The position numbers and the translations under genes were made by a program. This document shows, one piece after another, positions 8,023-16,625 of a stretch of DNA of 41,079 nucleotides (position 1 is the stretch's first letter; every line of letters starts with the position of its first letter). Source of the DNA: Mycoplana rhizolycopersici (GTDB lineage Bacteria; Pseudomonadota; Alphaproteobacteria; Rhizobiales; Rhizobiaceae); the NCBI RefSeq assembly GCF_013378445.1, contig NZ_JABXYK010000028.1, positions 1 through 41,079 of the forward strand, in the 5' to 3' direction. A model generated the notes under the pieces. The model was not told where the DNA came from. It was given only the letters and a program-made list of their open reading frames with translations, and made no database searches.

Positions 8023-9378
8023 TTATCGCATCTGCTGGATGTTATCGGAATGACCTGAAATACGTGGGCCGGACGCCGTTTTGGCACGCGGAGCACCTTT
8101 TCCGCGAGTTTCATGCATCAGTGTCAAAGTGTCGCCAAGCTTCACGACGCGGCCGTGGTGATCCGTCAGGCGTTTCGTCAAGCTCGCAGCTCCCTTCTCG
8201 TCGATACCGAACCGGGCCGCGTCCTTGGCGTTAGGCCGGAGGTCCTTGATGGTCCTGGCGATGCGTTCGGTCTCACGCAGCGGCTTTTCCAGGAAGAACT
8301 GCTCCCTATTATGATCGGGCACGGGAGTAAACACTTCCACGGCAGCAAAGGCCTGCCGGGCCGCGTGTTGGCGCGTGTCGGATACCATATTCGTCACACC
8401 ATGGGAGCAGCATACATCCTGGCACCCAAGCGCTCGTTTACCGCCGCGAGCATTGGACAAGTATTCCAATTCGTTACGTTTCAGGGATTTCGCCAGCCCG
8501 GGAATGGGAATGTAGGTCGTCTTGCCGAAGCCGCTTTCCTCGTCGCGCGGTTCAGGCTCTTTATGCCAGGATCGCGCGTCGAACTGGTTTCGCTCCATGA
8601 TGCCGTGTGCAAGTCCGGAAGCGGCGCCGAATGCCAACGCGGCCTGGCCAAGCAAACCGTCAAGGTGGTCGATGATGATCGGGCATCCGAGATTATGAAT
8701 GCCTTGCAGCGACAAAAGGAATTGCCGCGTGGTCTGCGGCTTGGCTTCATGGCCGAGGCCGGAAAGACGCAGCCACAGATTATCGAAGGGCAGGTCGTTC
8801 AGTGCGCCTACCACCTCGCTGCGCTGTGACCCGTCGTTGATCGCGACATGCGAATGGATGACCGGGTAATCGATAGCAATATGCTTCCCACCTTCACGAT
8901 CGAGTGCTGCGCGCAAGGCAAGGCAGGAAGCTCGATCGATCGATAGCCAATCCGCGTGGTCTGGGTCTGCGAGGAAATGGGTTGGGGCAAGCACTGTGTC
9001 AATATTGTGCGCCACGGCGAAACGGGCAATCTGACCTATGATATCGGTCGATGCGTTTGCTGCAAAATGCTGAGGACCCAGCAACTCGCCCGCAACGGCC
9101 CAAGGTGCGTGGCGAACAGCACCTGCGAAGCGCGCTTTCGCGCTCAGTTCGGCGACTTGCGTATCGAGCACGATCTCCACGCCATCGCGACGAAGATCGG
9201 CGATGAAGTCTCTTTGGAAAAGAAGGCGTGATGCCTCGATGACTACCCGTCGAATGGGCAGCCTTCCCGCGGCATAGAGTTCGCCAAACTTCTTATGAGC
9301 TTCGCCGATGCGGATGAAATGCGCGATCGGGCTAGCTGGATTTCGGAATGCGATGACATTGCTTCCGGCCATGGTCAT
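8023..9378 (-). CDS. Unrecognised protein, first gene of the RES-Xre operon
   Basis: I chose the 451-residue reading that begins MTMAGSNVIAFRNP at 9378. An in-frame extension to a TTG at 9570 looks non-coding. I do not recognise the family. The alternation of strands and helices (RRVVIEASRLLF, GVEIVLDTQVAEL, IDTVLAPTHFL, HIAIDYPVIH, NLWLRLSG, CPIIIDHLDGLLG) suggests an alpha/beta barrel. After it come LAHGIMERNQFDARSW and a cysteine/histidine cluster, CQDVCCSH, with a further His nearby. That order of barrel then Cys/His cluster is reminiscent of tRNA-guanine transglycosylase-like proteins, but the match is only an impression. The last 100 residues are basic. Its 5-bp spacing to xre makes it a likely third component of the toxin-antitoxin locus. 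No good ribosome-binding site was seen. Confidence 0.65.
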   Translation of the reverse strand: MTMAGSNVIAFRNPASPIAHFIRIGEAHKKFGELYAAGRLPIRRVVIEASRLLFQRDFIADLRRDGVEIVLDTQVAELSAKARFAGAVRHAPWAVAGELLGPQHFAANASTDIIGQIARFAVAHNIDTVLAPTHFLADPDHADWLSIDRASCLALRAALDREGGKHIAIDYPVIHSHVAINDGSQRSEVVGALNDLPFDNLWLRLSGLGHEAKPQTTRQFLLSLQGIHNLGCPIIIDHLDGLLGQAALAFGAASGLAHGIMERNQFDARSWHKEPEPRDEESGFGKTTYIPIPGLAKSLKRNELEYLSNARGGKRALGCQDVCCSHGVTNMVSDTRQHAARQAFAAVEVFTPVPDHNREQFFLEKPLRETERIARTIKDLRPNAKDAARFGIDEKGAASLTKRLTDHHGRVVKLGDTLTLMHETRGKGAPRAKTASGPRISGHSDNIQQMR

Positions 9379-9386
9379 GTTCCAAA

Positions 9387-9417
9387 TCGGTTTCACAAAG
9401 AAAAAATATGAAACCGA
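9387..9417. promoter_or_regulatory. Inverted repeat upstream of the RES operon
   Basis: TCGGTTTCA at 9387-9395 is matched perfectly by TGAAACCGA at 9409-9417, leaving a 13-nt A-rich spacer. It lies immediately before the ATG of the operon's first gene (9378), where an autoregulating Xre antitoxin would be expected to bind. It could alternatively fold into a hairpin in the 5' leader. The rest of the 370-bp gap up to the divergent reverse transcriptase shows no gene. Confidence 0.5.
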
Positions 9418-9747
9418 AATGATAAAGTCAATGGGGTCGGTTGGGTACGGCGGCGCACTTTTATGGAGGAGTCTCGTCGGGTCGTTGAAAGCAGTCACAA
9501 TCAGATCGCAAATAGGCGCATTCTGTAGAGGCACCTTGCCTGCTCCACGACGTACGCATTTCTCCGGCAAATCAGGTCGTGGGGCGAGCGACCGATTGCG
9601 CAGAGGGGTGTGGTGTGAGTGCCTAATCGCGCGGGAAGGAGTCTTCCAAGCCCGCTGCGTAGCATCGAGGCAGTGTTTTCAGTTCCGGTTCAGACGAATG
9701 CGTTCTAGATTACTCTCAAACGAGCTGGGCATACGGGGAGACGGGTT

Positions 9748-11388
9748 TTGGGGGACATCAAGCTCGGTGAGCCGTTCGGTATGGATCTCGCGGGGGTATC
9801 GAAGGGCGATTGGGAGCTCGCGGTGCAGCGCATCATTCACGATTTGCGCTCCGACTTCATCTACGCGCCCCATTTAGGAGCCATCTACAGAAAAGCCGGT
9901 GACGAACTCACCGAGATCGTGAAACGGGAACTCCGTGACGGCCAGCACAAACCCGGACTTCCGCTCACCATGGAGGTCCCGAAATCCCACCGCATGCGGG
10001 TCGCGGTGACGCCTCCCAGGCCGGGTCCTGCCTATTCCCGGCCGGGTAGCATCCTGATGCCCAAGGATCGGCTCTTCTACCAGCTCTTGGCCGACAAGGC
10101 GGCGCCTGTAATTGACGCGCGTACTGATCACACAAGGTCTTATAGTCATCGTCTCGAAGTGCGCGGTTCGCCGAATATGTTCAAACCGACTCGGGCTTGC
10201 TGGGGCGAACTTCAGAAGGCACTCGCAAGTCTTACGGCAGACAAAAAGAATCGGTACGTCCTGAAGATCGACGTCGCCAATTTTTTCGGATCGCTCAACC
10301 AACACACAATGATCAACGTGCTGGCGGATGCTGGATACCCTGCCAAGTACCTAAGCCGGTTGGAGGCGATCCTGACCGCCCACACGGGCGAGAGAAGTTC
10401 GCGGGGTATAATCCAAGGAATCTATCCCTCTGACCTGCTCGGTAATTTCTACATGGAGCCAATTGACCGCTTTCTTTCGGATCTCGACATCCCGTCCGCA
10501 CGGTACGTCGACGACATGTACATTTTTCTTCCGAGCGTTGACGCAGCCGACCGGTTGATGAGGCAGCTCATTCCGGAGCTCCGCGCATACGACCTTGTCC
10601 TCAACGAGGCTAAGTCTGTCATTATGCCCAAAGCTGCTCTGAACACAGAGGAACCGGACCTCGAGGCTTTATTTGAGGAAGCGGTTCGAGAGATATCAGA
10701 TCAGATCGACGACGAGGATTTCGACGTCGACTACGGTTTTCAGTCAGAATGGGAGGACGAAGATGAGGACGCGGGGGGCAATAGCGAGTCCGACGGGCCC
10801 GACCAGAATCTTGAGCTCGAAGCGACGATGGTACTCTTCGACGCTATTGCCGACCATCCAGGGCACGAGGAAACAATAGAGCGCTTTTGCCTCCCGTTGT
10901 TTGCCAAAGCGGAGTCGGACTACGCGGTGGCGCACGTCTTAGAAGCCTTCGCGAAGCGCCCCTCGATGACCCAGATTTATGTGTCTTATCTCTCAAAGTT
11001 TCTTCCCGACCGAGAGGTCTACGACTTCCTGTGCGAACGCCTAGAGGATAGATCCTTGGCCGATTGGCAGATTATGTGGATACTCGCGGCCCTTATTACA
11101 CACGCGCCACTGGACGACGCGCCGATCAAGATGGCGCTCTCGCTCCTTAGAAATGGTTCCGTCCACGAGGCGACACGAGCGACGGCGGCCATCTATGTCG
11201 GTAGGTATGGCGATGCCGCACGCCGAAGGACCTTGGTTGGAATTTATGGAAATCTGTCGCCCTATGTGCAAACGGCGATCTATTTCTCGTCGAGATTCTG
11301 GCCCATCGTCGAGCGACGAAACGCGAAGGCGCAATGGGGAGCGTTGAGTCCCTTGAATGAATTGCTGACAAAGGCGATGGCGAAATAG
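9748..11388 (+). CDS. Reverse transcriptase with helical C-terminus (UG/Abi-like)
   Basis: This 546-residue protein has an N-terminal reverse-transcriptase domain. It contains RYVLKIDVANFFGSLN (motif A, Asp 175), SRGIIQGIYPSDLLGNFYM (motif B, about 218-236), ARYVDDMYIF (motif C, YVDD 253-256) and LNEAKS (motif D). A very acidic linker at about 301-350 is followed by about 190 residues of helical repeats. That layout is typical of UG/Abi-like defence reverse transcriptases, not of introns or retroelements, and no maturase domain is present. The start is a TTG at 9748 with GGGGAG eight bases upstream; an ATG at 9781 is the alternative. It is unrelated in detail to the other reverse transcriptase 4 kb away. 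Subgroup not assigned. Confidence 0.87.
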   Translation: MGDIKLGEPFGMDLAGVSKGDWELAVQRIIHDLRSDFIYAPHLGAIYRKAGDELTEIVKRELRDGQHKPGLPLTMEVPKSHRMRVAVTPPRPGPAYSRPGSILMPKDRLFYQLLADKAAPVIDARTDHTRSYSHRLEVRGSPNMFKPTRACWGELQKALASLTADKKNRYVLKIDVANFFGSLNQHTMINVLADAGYPAKYLSRLEAILTAHTGERSSRGIIQGIYPSDLLGNFYMEPIDRFLSDLDIPSARYVDDMYIFLPSVDAADRLMRQLIPELRAYDLVLNEAKSVIMPKAALNTEEPDLEALFEEAVREISDQIDDEDFDVDYGFQSEWEDEDEDAGGNSESDGPDQNLELEATMVLFDAIADHPGHEETIERFCLPLFAKAESDYAVAHVLEAFAKRPSMTQIYVSYLSKFLPDREVYDFLCERLEDRSLADWQIMWILAALITHAPLDDAPIKMALSLLRNGSVHEATRATAAIYVGRYGDAARRRTLVGIYGNLSPYVQTAIYFSSRFWPIVERRNAKAQWGALSPLNELLTKAMAK

Positions 11389-11572
11389 GTTATCTGGCAT
11401 TCCGGATACCAAGTAACTGACCCGATTGAGAAACTTGAAGAAACAAACTGCTCAACAACGGTGTCGAGGGTTCGAATCCGTTCAAGGCGGAGACGACGGG
11501 CAGGGCCCATACAGATGCGGGGCTTGGTTTGCATCTGCATGGGCGATGTGGAGCAGCCATTCATCCGAGCGG
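11389..11572. other. Gap holding a tRNA T-arm-like sequence (candidate attachment site)
   Basis: The 184-bp gap between the second reverse transcriptase and the large recombinase contains GGTTCGAATCCGTTCAAG at 11469-11486. A near copy, GGTTCGTATCCCTTCAAG, lies at 16680-16697, matching at 16 of 18 positions in the same orientation. The two bracket the recombinase, HNH and hipBA genes. They look like the T-loop end of a tRNA gene, a common integration target, but neither has a full tRNA or good T-stem pairing. Evidence for an attachment site is weak. Confidence 0.25.
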
Positions 11573-13921
11573 CTATGCGGCTTCCCAAACCTGATTGAGG
11601 ATCTTTGCCGCAAGCGCCGCCTTGTCCTGCGGCAAGAATCGGCCGTAGTGCTGCTGAACGACATCCGGTGTGTCTTGGATGGCATAACTCGCCTGCTCAT
11701 ACGATCCGGTCTGCTTGAGGATATGCGTTGCCAGAATATCCCGAAGATTATGCGGTCCGTGCGGCAGCAATCCCTTAATAGCGCCGCGGCCGGTATAGGG
11801 GTTGTAGATGCCATAGCGTTGGATCACGGTGCGCCAGGCTTCATAGAATTTGGTGGAATCGTATGCCGCGTCCAGGCTGGTTGTCTTCACCGTCTTGACG
11901 AACAGGGTGCCGGGATCCTTTGCCGAACCAAGCAGCACACCTCGGTGGCGATCGATATAGGCCTCGAGGTATTTGTAGAGGTCGAGCAAATCCGGCAGGA
12001 TCAGGCGAAACGGCTTTTGTCCGAAAAATGATGAGCCTGAGTTCTTGAAGGCGATTGATGGGATGAGGACCTCCCATCCGTTTTCCCGATCGCTCCAGCG
12101 CAATTCACCGCATTTCATGTCTTCCAGCCGTCGCTCCGAAGTCGGGAAATGCCCGCGTGGGCACAAGCGAAGCTGGCGAAGGTTCTTTTGCCGAAGTCCC
12201 AGATGCAGGCCGAGGCGCAGCAAAAGGAAAGAGCGGACCGCTTCGGCTGCTGCCCGAGGATAGCGGTTTTCATCCGGCATACGCTTCAGGATCTCATCTG
12301 TGATCTTGCGGTATTCCAACAGTGGGCTATCTGCTTCAAGGACCACCATGATCGGCTCGAACGGATCGCGGTGCACGCGCATGACACGCTGGATTTCCTT
12401 CGAGCGATTGGCAGCATGCCGGTGGAATGCGTCGCAGGCGCCGTGCCAGTCGCGCGCTGCGAATTCTATCTCCTCTGGCGCGATCAGCCCTTCGATTGGC
12501 TGAACCTTCTTCAGGAGCTCCGGATGCTGGCGGATCCAGCCCACCTCCGCCCGCGTGAGAGCTTGCGCCACCATCAGCATGTCTTCTTCCCATTTGGTGT
12601 AGAAGCCGCGGCGCTGCTCCCGCCATTGGAGGTACCAGTCCCAGACGCCCGGGAAGATCAACAGGCCAAAGGTTAGTTGGCTGAGCGGCACACCGCGCCC
12701 TTTGACGACGCTGGCGGGTGAGGCAGCGAGTGCACCGAACATGAGGCCGAGATGCTCGACCTTCTGGGATGCGGTTTCCTCTCCCCAAACTCCATTTCGT
12801 TGGAAGCCGATTGCGGTCAGCGTCGATGTCTTGAAGCGGATCAGATCGGCCATCTCCATAGCCAACCGCGGCGGCGCATCGACGACGCCGGACAGGAGAT
12901 CAGGATCTTCAAAGGCCTCGGGATTGTGGCTCGTGCTGTCCGGGTTCACTTGGGGTCGTGGAGACAGGGTGCCTCCGCCATAGGTGATCCCTGGAAATCG
13001 AATTGCATAACGCTGTTTGGTTGCCGCCGCTTGGTAGCGACGATAGTCGGTTGAGCCCGAGATGATGACCCGGCGCACCCATTCGAGGATTTCTTCCCGC
13101 TTGGAGAACGGCAAGCTGCTGAAATTATCAGGAAGATGCCATGCAAATCGTCGCCGTTCCGCCGCACTGATGTCGCCCATATCATGGCCGTATAGGGAGC
13201 GGGATTGGTGCGGCAGCTTCCCTTTGAAATAGCCCTGTCCCAGTCGGTAGCGCCGCTCGATACGGGACAGGATCTCGAAGCTCGTCAGAGATCGCGGCAC
13301 GCGCTCGCCCTGAACCCACGACAGCAGAGTCTTGTCATCGAACGTCTCGCCCAGGCGAACGACGGCGCGGTAGAGTTGCCAGTAGCTCTCGCCGAACCGG
13401 CGCATGTGATAAACGAGCGCATCGCTAAAGCTCGCCGGATCATCGGTCGCCTCAAACAATGGCTCAGGGAATTGGCTGATTGGTTTCGGTTGTGGTCCCC
13501 TCGGCACTGATGACGAGGTAGCCGGGGTCTTGTCGGAGAGGATCTGTCGCGGTCTGGAACGCGTCGCAGTTTCCACCTCGCGCCGAACGGCATTGCGCGA
13601 TTTCGTGCGTGTTTTCGTTGACTGGATGTCATCGGCGGCAGGCGGTTCTCCGAGCCAGCGGATAATCGCGTCCAGTCCCGGACGGAGCGCCTTCTTCAAA
13701 TCGGCTGTCAATTGGTTTTCGATCCCGCATGCCTCGCCAATGGCCGTCCAATCCATACGGCCACTAACGATCGGTGGTGGCCGGCGGTGGATGACAAGAC
13801 CTATGAGATAGGGCCGAATGCTGTCCAGAACGCGCTGTGAGGCGATTGGCGCGATGCGCACCTCGCAGAAATCCGAGATTTTTCGTTGAAAGTGATGAAT
13901 TGAAAGATCGTGTGTTACCAT
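11573..13921 (-). CDS. Very large tyrosine recombinase
   Basis: This protein is 782 residues from the ATG at 13921, or 802 from 13981; neither has a strong ribosome-binding site. Only the last 210 residues match tyrosine recombinases: LGLHLGLRQKNLRQL (Arg about 577), PHNLRDILATH (His 724, Arg 727) and DTPDVVQQHYGRFL (probable Tyr 759). The usual second histidine, nine residues before the tyrosine, appears to be Asp here. The 570-residue N-terminal extension is about twice the usual length. It has a Ser/Thr/Arg-rich linker (about 100-150) and a helical region with repeated Trp/Arg residues. The protein is unlike compact phage integrases and closer to the large integrases of some integrative elements and genomic islands. 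It probably moves the neighbouring block. Confidence 0.8.
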   Translation of the reverse strand: MVTHDLSIHHFQRKISDFCEVRIAPIASQRVLDSIRPYLIGLVIHRRPPPIVSGRMDWTAIGEACGIENQLTADLKKALRPGLDAIIRWLGEPPAADDIQSTKTRTKSRNAVRREVETATRSRPRQILSDKTPATSSSVPRGPQPKPISQFPEPLFEATDDPASFSDALVYHMRRFGESYWQLYRAVVRLGETFDDKTLLSWVQGERVPRSLTSFEILSRIERRYRLGQGYFKGKLPHQSRSLYGHDMGDISAAERRRFAWHLPDNFSSLPFSKREEILEWVRRVIISGSTDYRRYQAAATKQRYAIRFPGITYGGGTLSPRPQVNPDSTSHNPEAFEDPDLLSGVVDAPPRLAMEMADLIRFKTSTLTAIGFQRNGVWGEETASQKVEHLGLMFGALAASPASVVKGRGVPLSQLTFGLLIFPGVWDWYLQWREQRRGFYTKWEEDMLMVAQALTRAEVGWIRQHPELLKKVQPIEGLIAPEEIEFAARDWHGACDAFHRHAANRSKEIQRVMRVHRDPFEPIMVVLEADSPLLEYRKITDEILKRMPDENRYPRAAAEAVRSFLLLRLGLHLGLRQKNLRQLRLCPRGHFPTSERRLEDMKCGELRWSDRENGWEVLIPSIAFKNSGSSFFGQKPFRLILPDLLDLYKYLEAYIDRHRGVLLGSAKDPGTLFVKTVKTTSLDAAYDSTKFYEAWRTVIQRYGIYNPYTGRGAIKGLLPHGPHNLRDILATHILKQTGSYEQASYAIQDTPDVVQQHYGRFLPQDKAALAAKILNQVWEAA

Positions 13922-14079
13922 GCTCTTATTCCGTTTCTCTCGATACCGTTGTCGAGGGCGGGCGGGAATAGGAGTGGACATTTAACAAATGGTGTTGCCG
14001 CAGCGGCGAGCATTTGGGGCCAGGCTGAGGTCCCCAGATTTCAAATGAAGCATCAAGAGCCTCATGCTAAAGGTTGCAG

Positions 14080-14991
14080 ATGGGATTCGGGGTCTTCATT
14101 CACCGGTCAGATTCGATTTACGACGATAGCCCGGCTGAACAATACCAGTTCCCGGGCCAGTATCTCGGTCGTGTTCAGGCGTGTGTGGGTGACTGGATCG
14201 TCTACTACGAGCCTAGGAAAGTAGCCGCGACCCGCGGCTATTTTGCTGTCGCCAAGGTTGAAAGCGTAATTCCTGATCCGAAGGCGCCCGGCATGTATCT
14301 GGCGCTGATCGAACACGGCAGCTATCTCGACTTCATCAATCCCGTTCCGTTCAGTGGGCCAGACGGTGTCATAGAGCGGGGCGTGCTGAATGAAGAGGGC
14401 CGTATTTCCGGCAGGGCACAGGCTGCGGTCCGGCCGATGTCCGCAGCAGATTTCAACCGCATCGTATCGATTGGCATAGACGAGCATGAGCCTGAACTGC
14501 CTCGGCTGGATGAGCCGGGGGTGACGCATGCGGTCGATGGATTTGCAGATGAAGCTCAAGCGCCGTTCATGTTCGAGCAGGAGCGCGACCGGGTTATGCA
14601 ACTCTCGTCGCGGTTCGTTCGAAATCGGCTGTTTCGCCGGCTCGTTCTCCACGCCTATGACAAACGATGCGCCATCACGGGATTGAAGCTCATCAACGGT
14701 GGTGGCCGGGCGGAGGTCGACGCCGCACATATCCGGCCGGTGGAAGCGAGCGGGCCTGACATTCTTTCCAACGGAATTGCTCTTTCGGGTACCGCACACT
14801 GGATGTTTGATCGCGGTCTGATTGGTCTTTCGGACGATCTTGATATCCTGATATCGCGTCAGGCGAATGATCCTGACAGCATTCAAGGACTCCTCAACAA
14901 GACTGGGAAGGCGATCGTGCCTAGCAGGGTCTTCGAGCGGCCACATCCCCAGTTCCTGAGATGGCACCGTGAGAACTGCTTCAAGCAGTGA
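14080..14991 (+). CDS. HNH endonuclease (HNH_2 type)
   Basis: This is a 303-residue protein. The C-terminal half holds the HNH core: FRRLVLHAYDKRCAITGLKL, then EVDAAHIRPVEASGPDILSNGIALSGTAHWMFDRGLIGL. The AAHIRP His, the Asn of SNGIAL and the His of TAHWMFD form the nuclease site. The N-terminal half (1-150) resembles a sensor or DNA-reading domain with GDWIVYYEPRKVAATRGYFAVAKV, as seen in relatives of modification-dependent restriction enzymes. AAAGG six bases upstream supports the ATG at 14080 over a TTG at 14074. It is divergent from the large recombinase and has no methylase neighbour, which fits a stand-alone or modification-dependent nuclease. Confidence 0.85.
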   Translation: MGFGVFIHRSDSIYDDSPAEQYQFPGQYLGRVQACVGDWIVYYEPRKVAATRGYFAVAKVESVIPDPKAPGMYLALIEHGSYLDFINPVPFSGPDGVIERGVLNEEGRISGRAQAAVRPMSAADFNRIVSIGIDEHEPELPRLDEPGVTHAVDGFADEAQAPFMFEQERDRVMQLSSRFVRNRLFRRLVLHAYDKRCAITGLKLINGGGRAEVDAAHIRPVEASGPDILSNGIALSGTAHWMFDRGLIGLSDDLDILISRQANDPDSIQGLLNKTGKAIVPSRVFERPHPQFLRWHRENCFKQ

Positions 14992-15020
14992 GCGCTAGGG
15001 TAAGTCTGGCGTTGTAGTTT

Positions 15021-15138
15021 CATCCCGAGCGGGTGTATTTCGCTCAGTTGGCGCCAATAATCCGAAAATCATCCCGATCGGTTCTTTTGTCTTCCTTTTG
15101 CACCATCTGATTATATAATCATCCCGATAGGGGTGATT
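15021..15138. promoter_or_regulatory. Three phased HipB operator-like repeats
   Basis: CATCCCGAGCGGGTG starts at 15021, CATCCCGATCGG at 15070, and CATCCCGATAGGGGTG at 15120. The CATCCC starts are 49 and 50 bp apart, close to five helical turns. The first and third are inverted repeats (CATCCC / GGGTG), and the third runs to five bases before the hipB ATG. HipB represses hipBA by binding several spaced palindromes, so cooperative repression or looping is likely here. The repeats are seen directly; their function is inferred. Confidence 0.7.
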
Positions 15139-15366
15139 ATGGAAAAGATCAAAGATACAAAAAGCCTCGGCATGCTGATCCGTCAGGAGCGCAAACAGCA
15201 AGGGTTAACCCAGGAGCAACTCGCTGGGGTGATTGGTGTGGGCGTCCGTTTTCTGCGTGAACTCGAGGCCGGCAAAGAGAGCTGCCAGATTGGCCGTGCG
15301 ATGCAAGTCTTGGCCGGGCTTGGCCTTAGTGTTTCGGTCGGGCGCCGCCAAGGCCCGCGATCATGA
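15139..15366 (+). CDS. hipB: HipB antitoxin
   Basis: This 75-residue Xre-family protein has the helix-turn-helix GMLIRQERKQQGLTQEQLAGVIGVGVRFLRELE, as in HipB. It neutralises HipA and represses the operon. AGGGG five bases before the ATG at 15139 supports that start over the in-frame GTG at 15133. Its stop overlaps the hipA start (ATGA). Confidence 0.93.
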   Translation: MEKIKDTKSLGMLIRQERKQQGLTQEQLAGVIGVGVRFLRELEAGKESCQIGRAMQVLAGLGLSVSVGRRQGPRS

Positions 15367-16625
15367 CCCGCGTATTGGATGCCTATTTTCGCGACACCAA
15401 GGCCGGCGTGCTTGCCCGGCTTGACGACGGCCTGCTGACTTTTGCCTACGATGGCGCGTATCTCCTGGACCAACGATCGCGTGCGATCTCGTTCTCGATG
15501 CCCCTGCAAGAAGAACCCTTTGGTGATCAGGTGGTGCGCCCGTTTTTCTCCGGTCTCTTGCCGGACGAAGGCGCGCGGCAACGCCTAGCTGGTGCGCTCG
15601 GCCTCTCGGTAGGCAATGCCTTCGGGCTGCTGGAAGTTATCGGGGGCGAGTGCGCAGGTGCTTTGTCACTCTACCCTACAGGCACGGCGCCCGAACCTTC
15701 TGGCCGATCCCACGCCGAAATTCTCACTTCGGAACGTCTGGATGAAATTCTCAGCAGGCTGCGGACCCGGCCTTTGCTTGGCGGAGACGAGGGCATTCGC
15801 CTATCGCTCGCCGGCGCGCAGGATAAACTGGCGGTCATTGTCGATGGAGATTCCATTGCCTTGGCAAAAGACGGCAGACCAACGACCCATATCTTGAAAC
15901 CAGTCATCCAGGCGTTGGAAGGCACGGTGGAGAACGAGTATTTTTGTATGCGGCTGGCTGCCCGCCTCAAGCTGCCGGTACCCCATGTCGAGATACGTCT
16001 AGACGGGGCGACTGCCTTTCTCCTGGTTGAGCGTTATGATCGGACGAAAGCTGCAGACGGCATCATTGAGCGCCTACACCAGGAAGACTTCTGCCAAGCC
16101 CTTAGCGTCCCGCCGGAGCTGAAGTATGAGGCCGAGGGCGGACCGGGGACAGAACATGCTCTCAGGCTGATCGACCAGGCCTGCGCTAGACCTGTCGCGG
16201 ATCGGTTGCAATTCATCCGCATGCTGATTTTCCATTATCTCGTCGGCAACGCCGATGCCCACGGCAAGAACTACGCCCTGCTTTATGGCTCCGATGAACC
16301 GGATCTAGCACCGATCTACGATGTTGTTTGCACGGCCGTTTATCCCCGCTTGTCAAAGAGGCTCGCCATGAAGATTGGCGGCCGCGATGTGCCCGACACG
16401 ATCCAGCTGAAGCATTGGACGACACTTGTGCCCGAAACCAAATCATCTCAGCGCATCCTTGTTCGCGATCTCGCACAAATAGCCGAAAGGATTGTGAGCG
16501 AGGCCGATGCCCTTGTTGCAGAACTGGCCGACGAGGGGATCAGGCACCCCATCCTGAGTGCAATTCGCAAGGTCATCTCAAGTCGGGCTGGTTTGCTACA
16601 GAGAGCCGTGGAGCAGGTGTCTTAG
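15363..16625 (+). CDS. hipA: HipA serine/threonine kinase toxin
   Basis: This is a 420-residue HipA-type kinase. The N-terminal subdomain has GDQVVRPFFSGLLPDE. The activation and ATP-binding segments are RLSLAGAQDKLAV and HILKP, followed by LVERYDR, LHQEDFCQALSVPPELKY, the catalytic NADAHGKNYALLY with Asp in place, and LAPIYDVVCTAVYP. E. coli HipA phosphorylates glutamyl-tRNA synthetase, which triggers the stringent response and persistence. Length and active-site residues are normal, so the toxin is probably functional. It is coupled to hipB by a four-base overlap. Confidence 0.94.
   Translation: MTRVLDAYFRDTKAGVLARLDDGLLTFAYDGAYLLDQRSRAISFSMPLQEEPFGDQVVRPFFSGLLPDEGARQRLAGALGLSVGNAFGLLEVIGGECAGALSLYPTGTAPEPSGRSHAEILTSERLDEILSRLRTRPLLGGDEGIRLSLAGAQDKLAVIVDGDSIALAKDGRPTTHILKPVIQALEGTVENEYFCMRLAARLKLPVPHVEIRLDGATAFLLVERYDRTKAADGIIERLHQEDFCQALSVPPELKYEAEGGPGTEHALRLIDQACARPVADRLQFIRMLIFHYLVGNADAHGKNYALLYGSDEPDLAPIYDVVCTAVYPRLSKRLAMKIGGRDVPDTIQLKHWTTLVPETKSSQRILVRDLAQIAERIVSEADALVAELADEGIRHPILSAIRKVISSRAGLLQRAVEQVS

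Noticed and set aside
9379-9570. N-terminal extension of the RES-operon first gene to 9570
   Set aside because: It needs a TTG start and gives a sequence unlike a protein domain, crossing the inverted repeat.
11461-11500. A tRNA gene suggested by GGTTCGAATCC
   Set aside because: No acceptor, D or anticodon arms surround it and the T-stem pairs poorly, so only a possible attachment-site remnant was kept.
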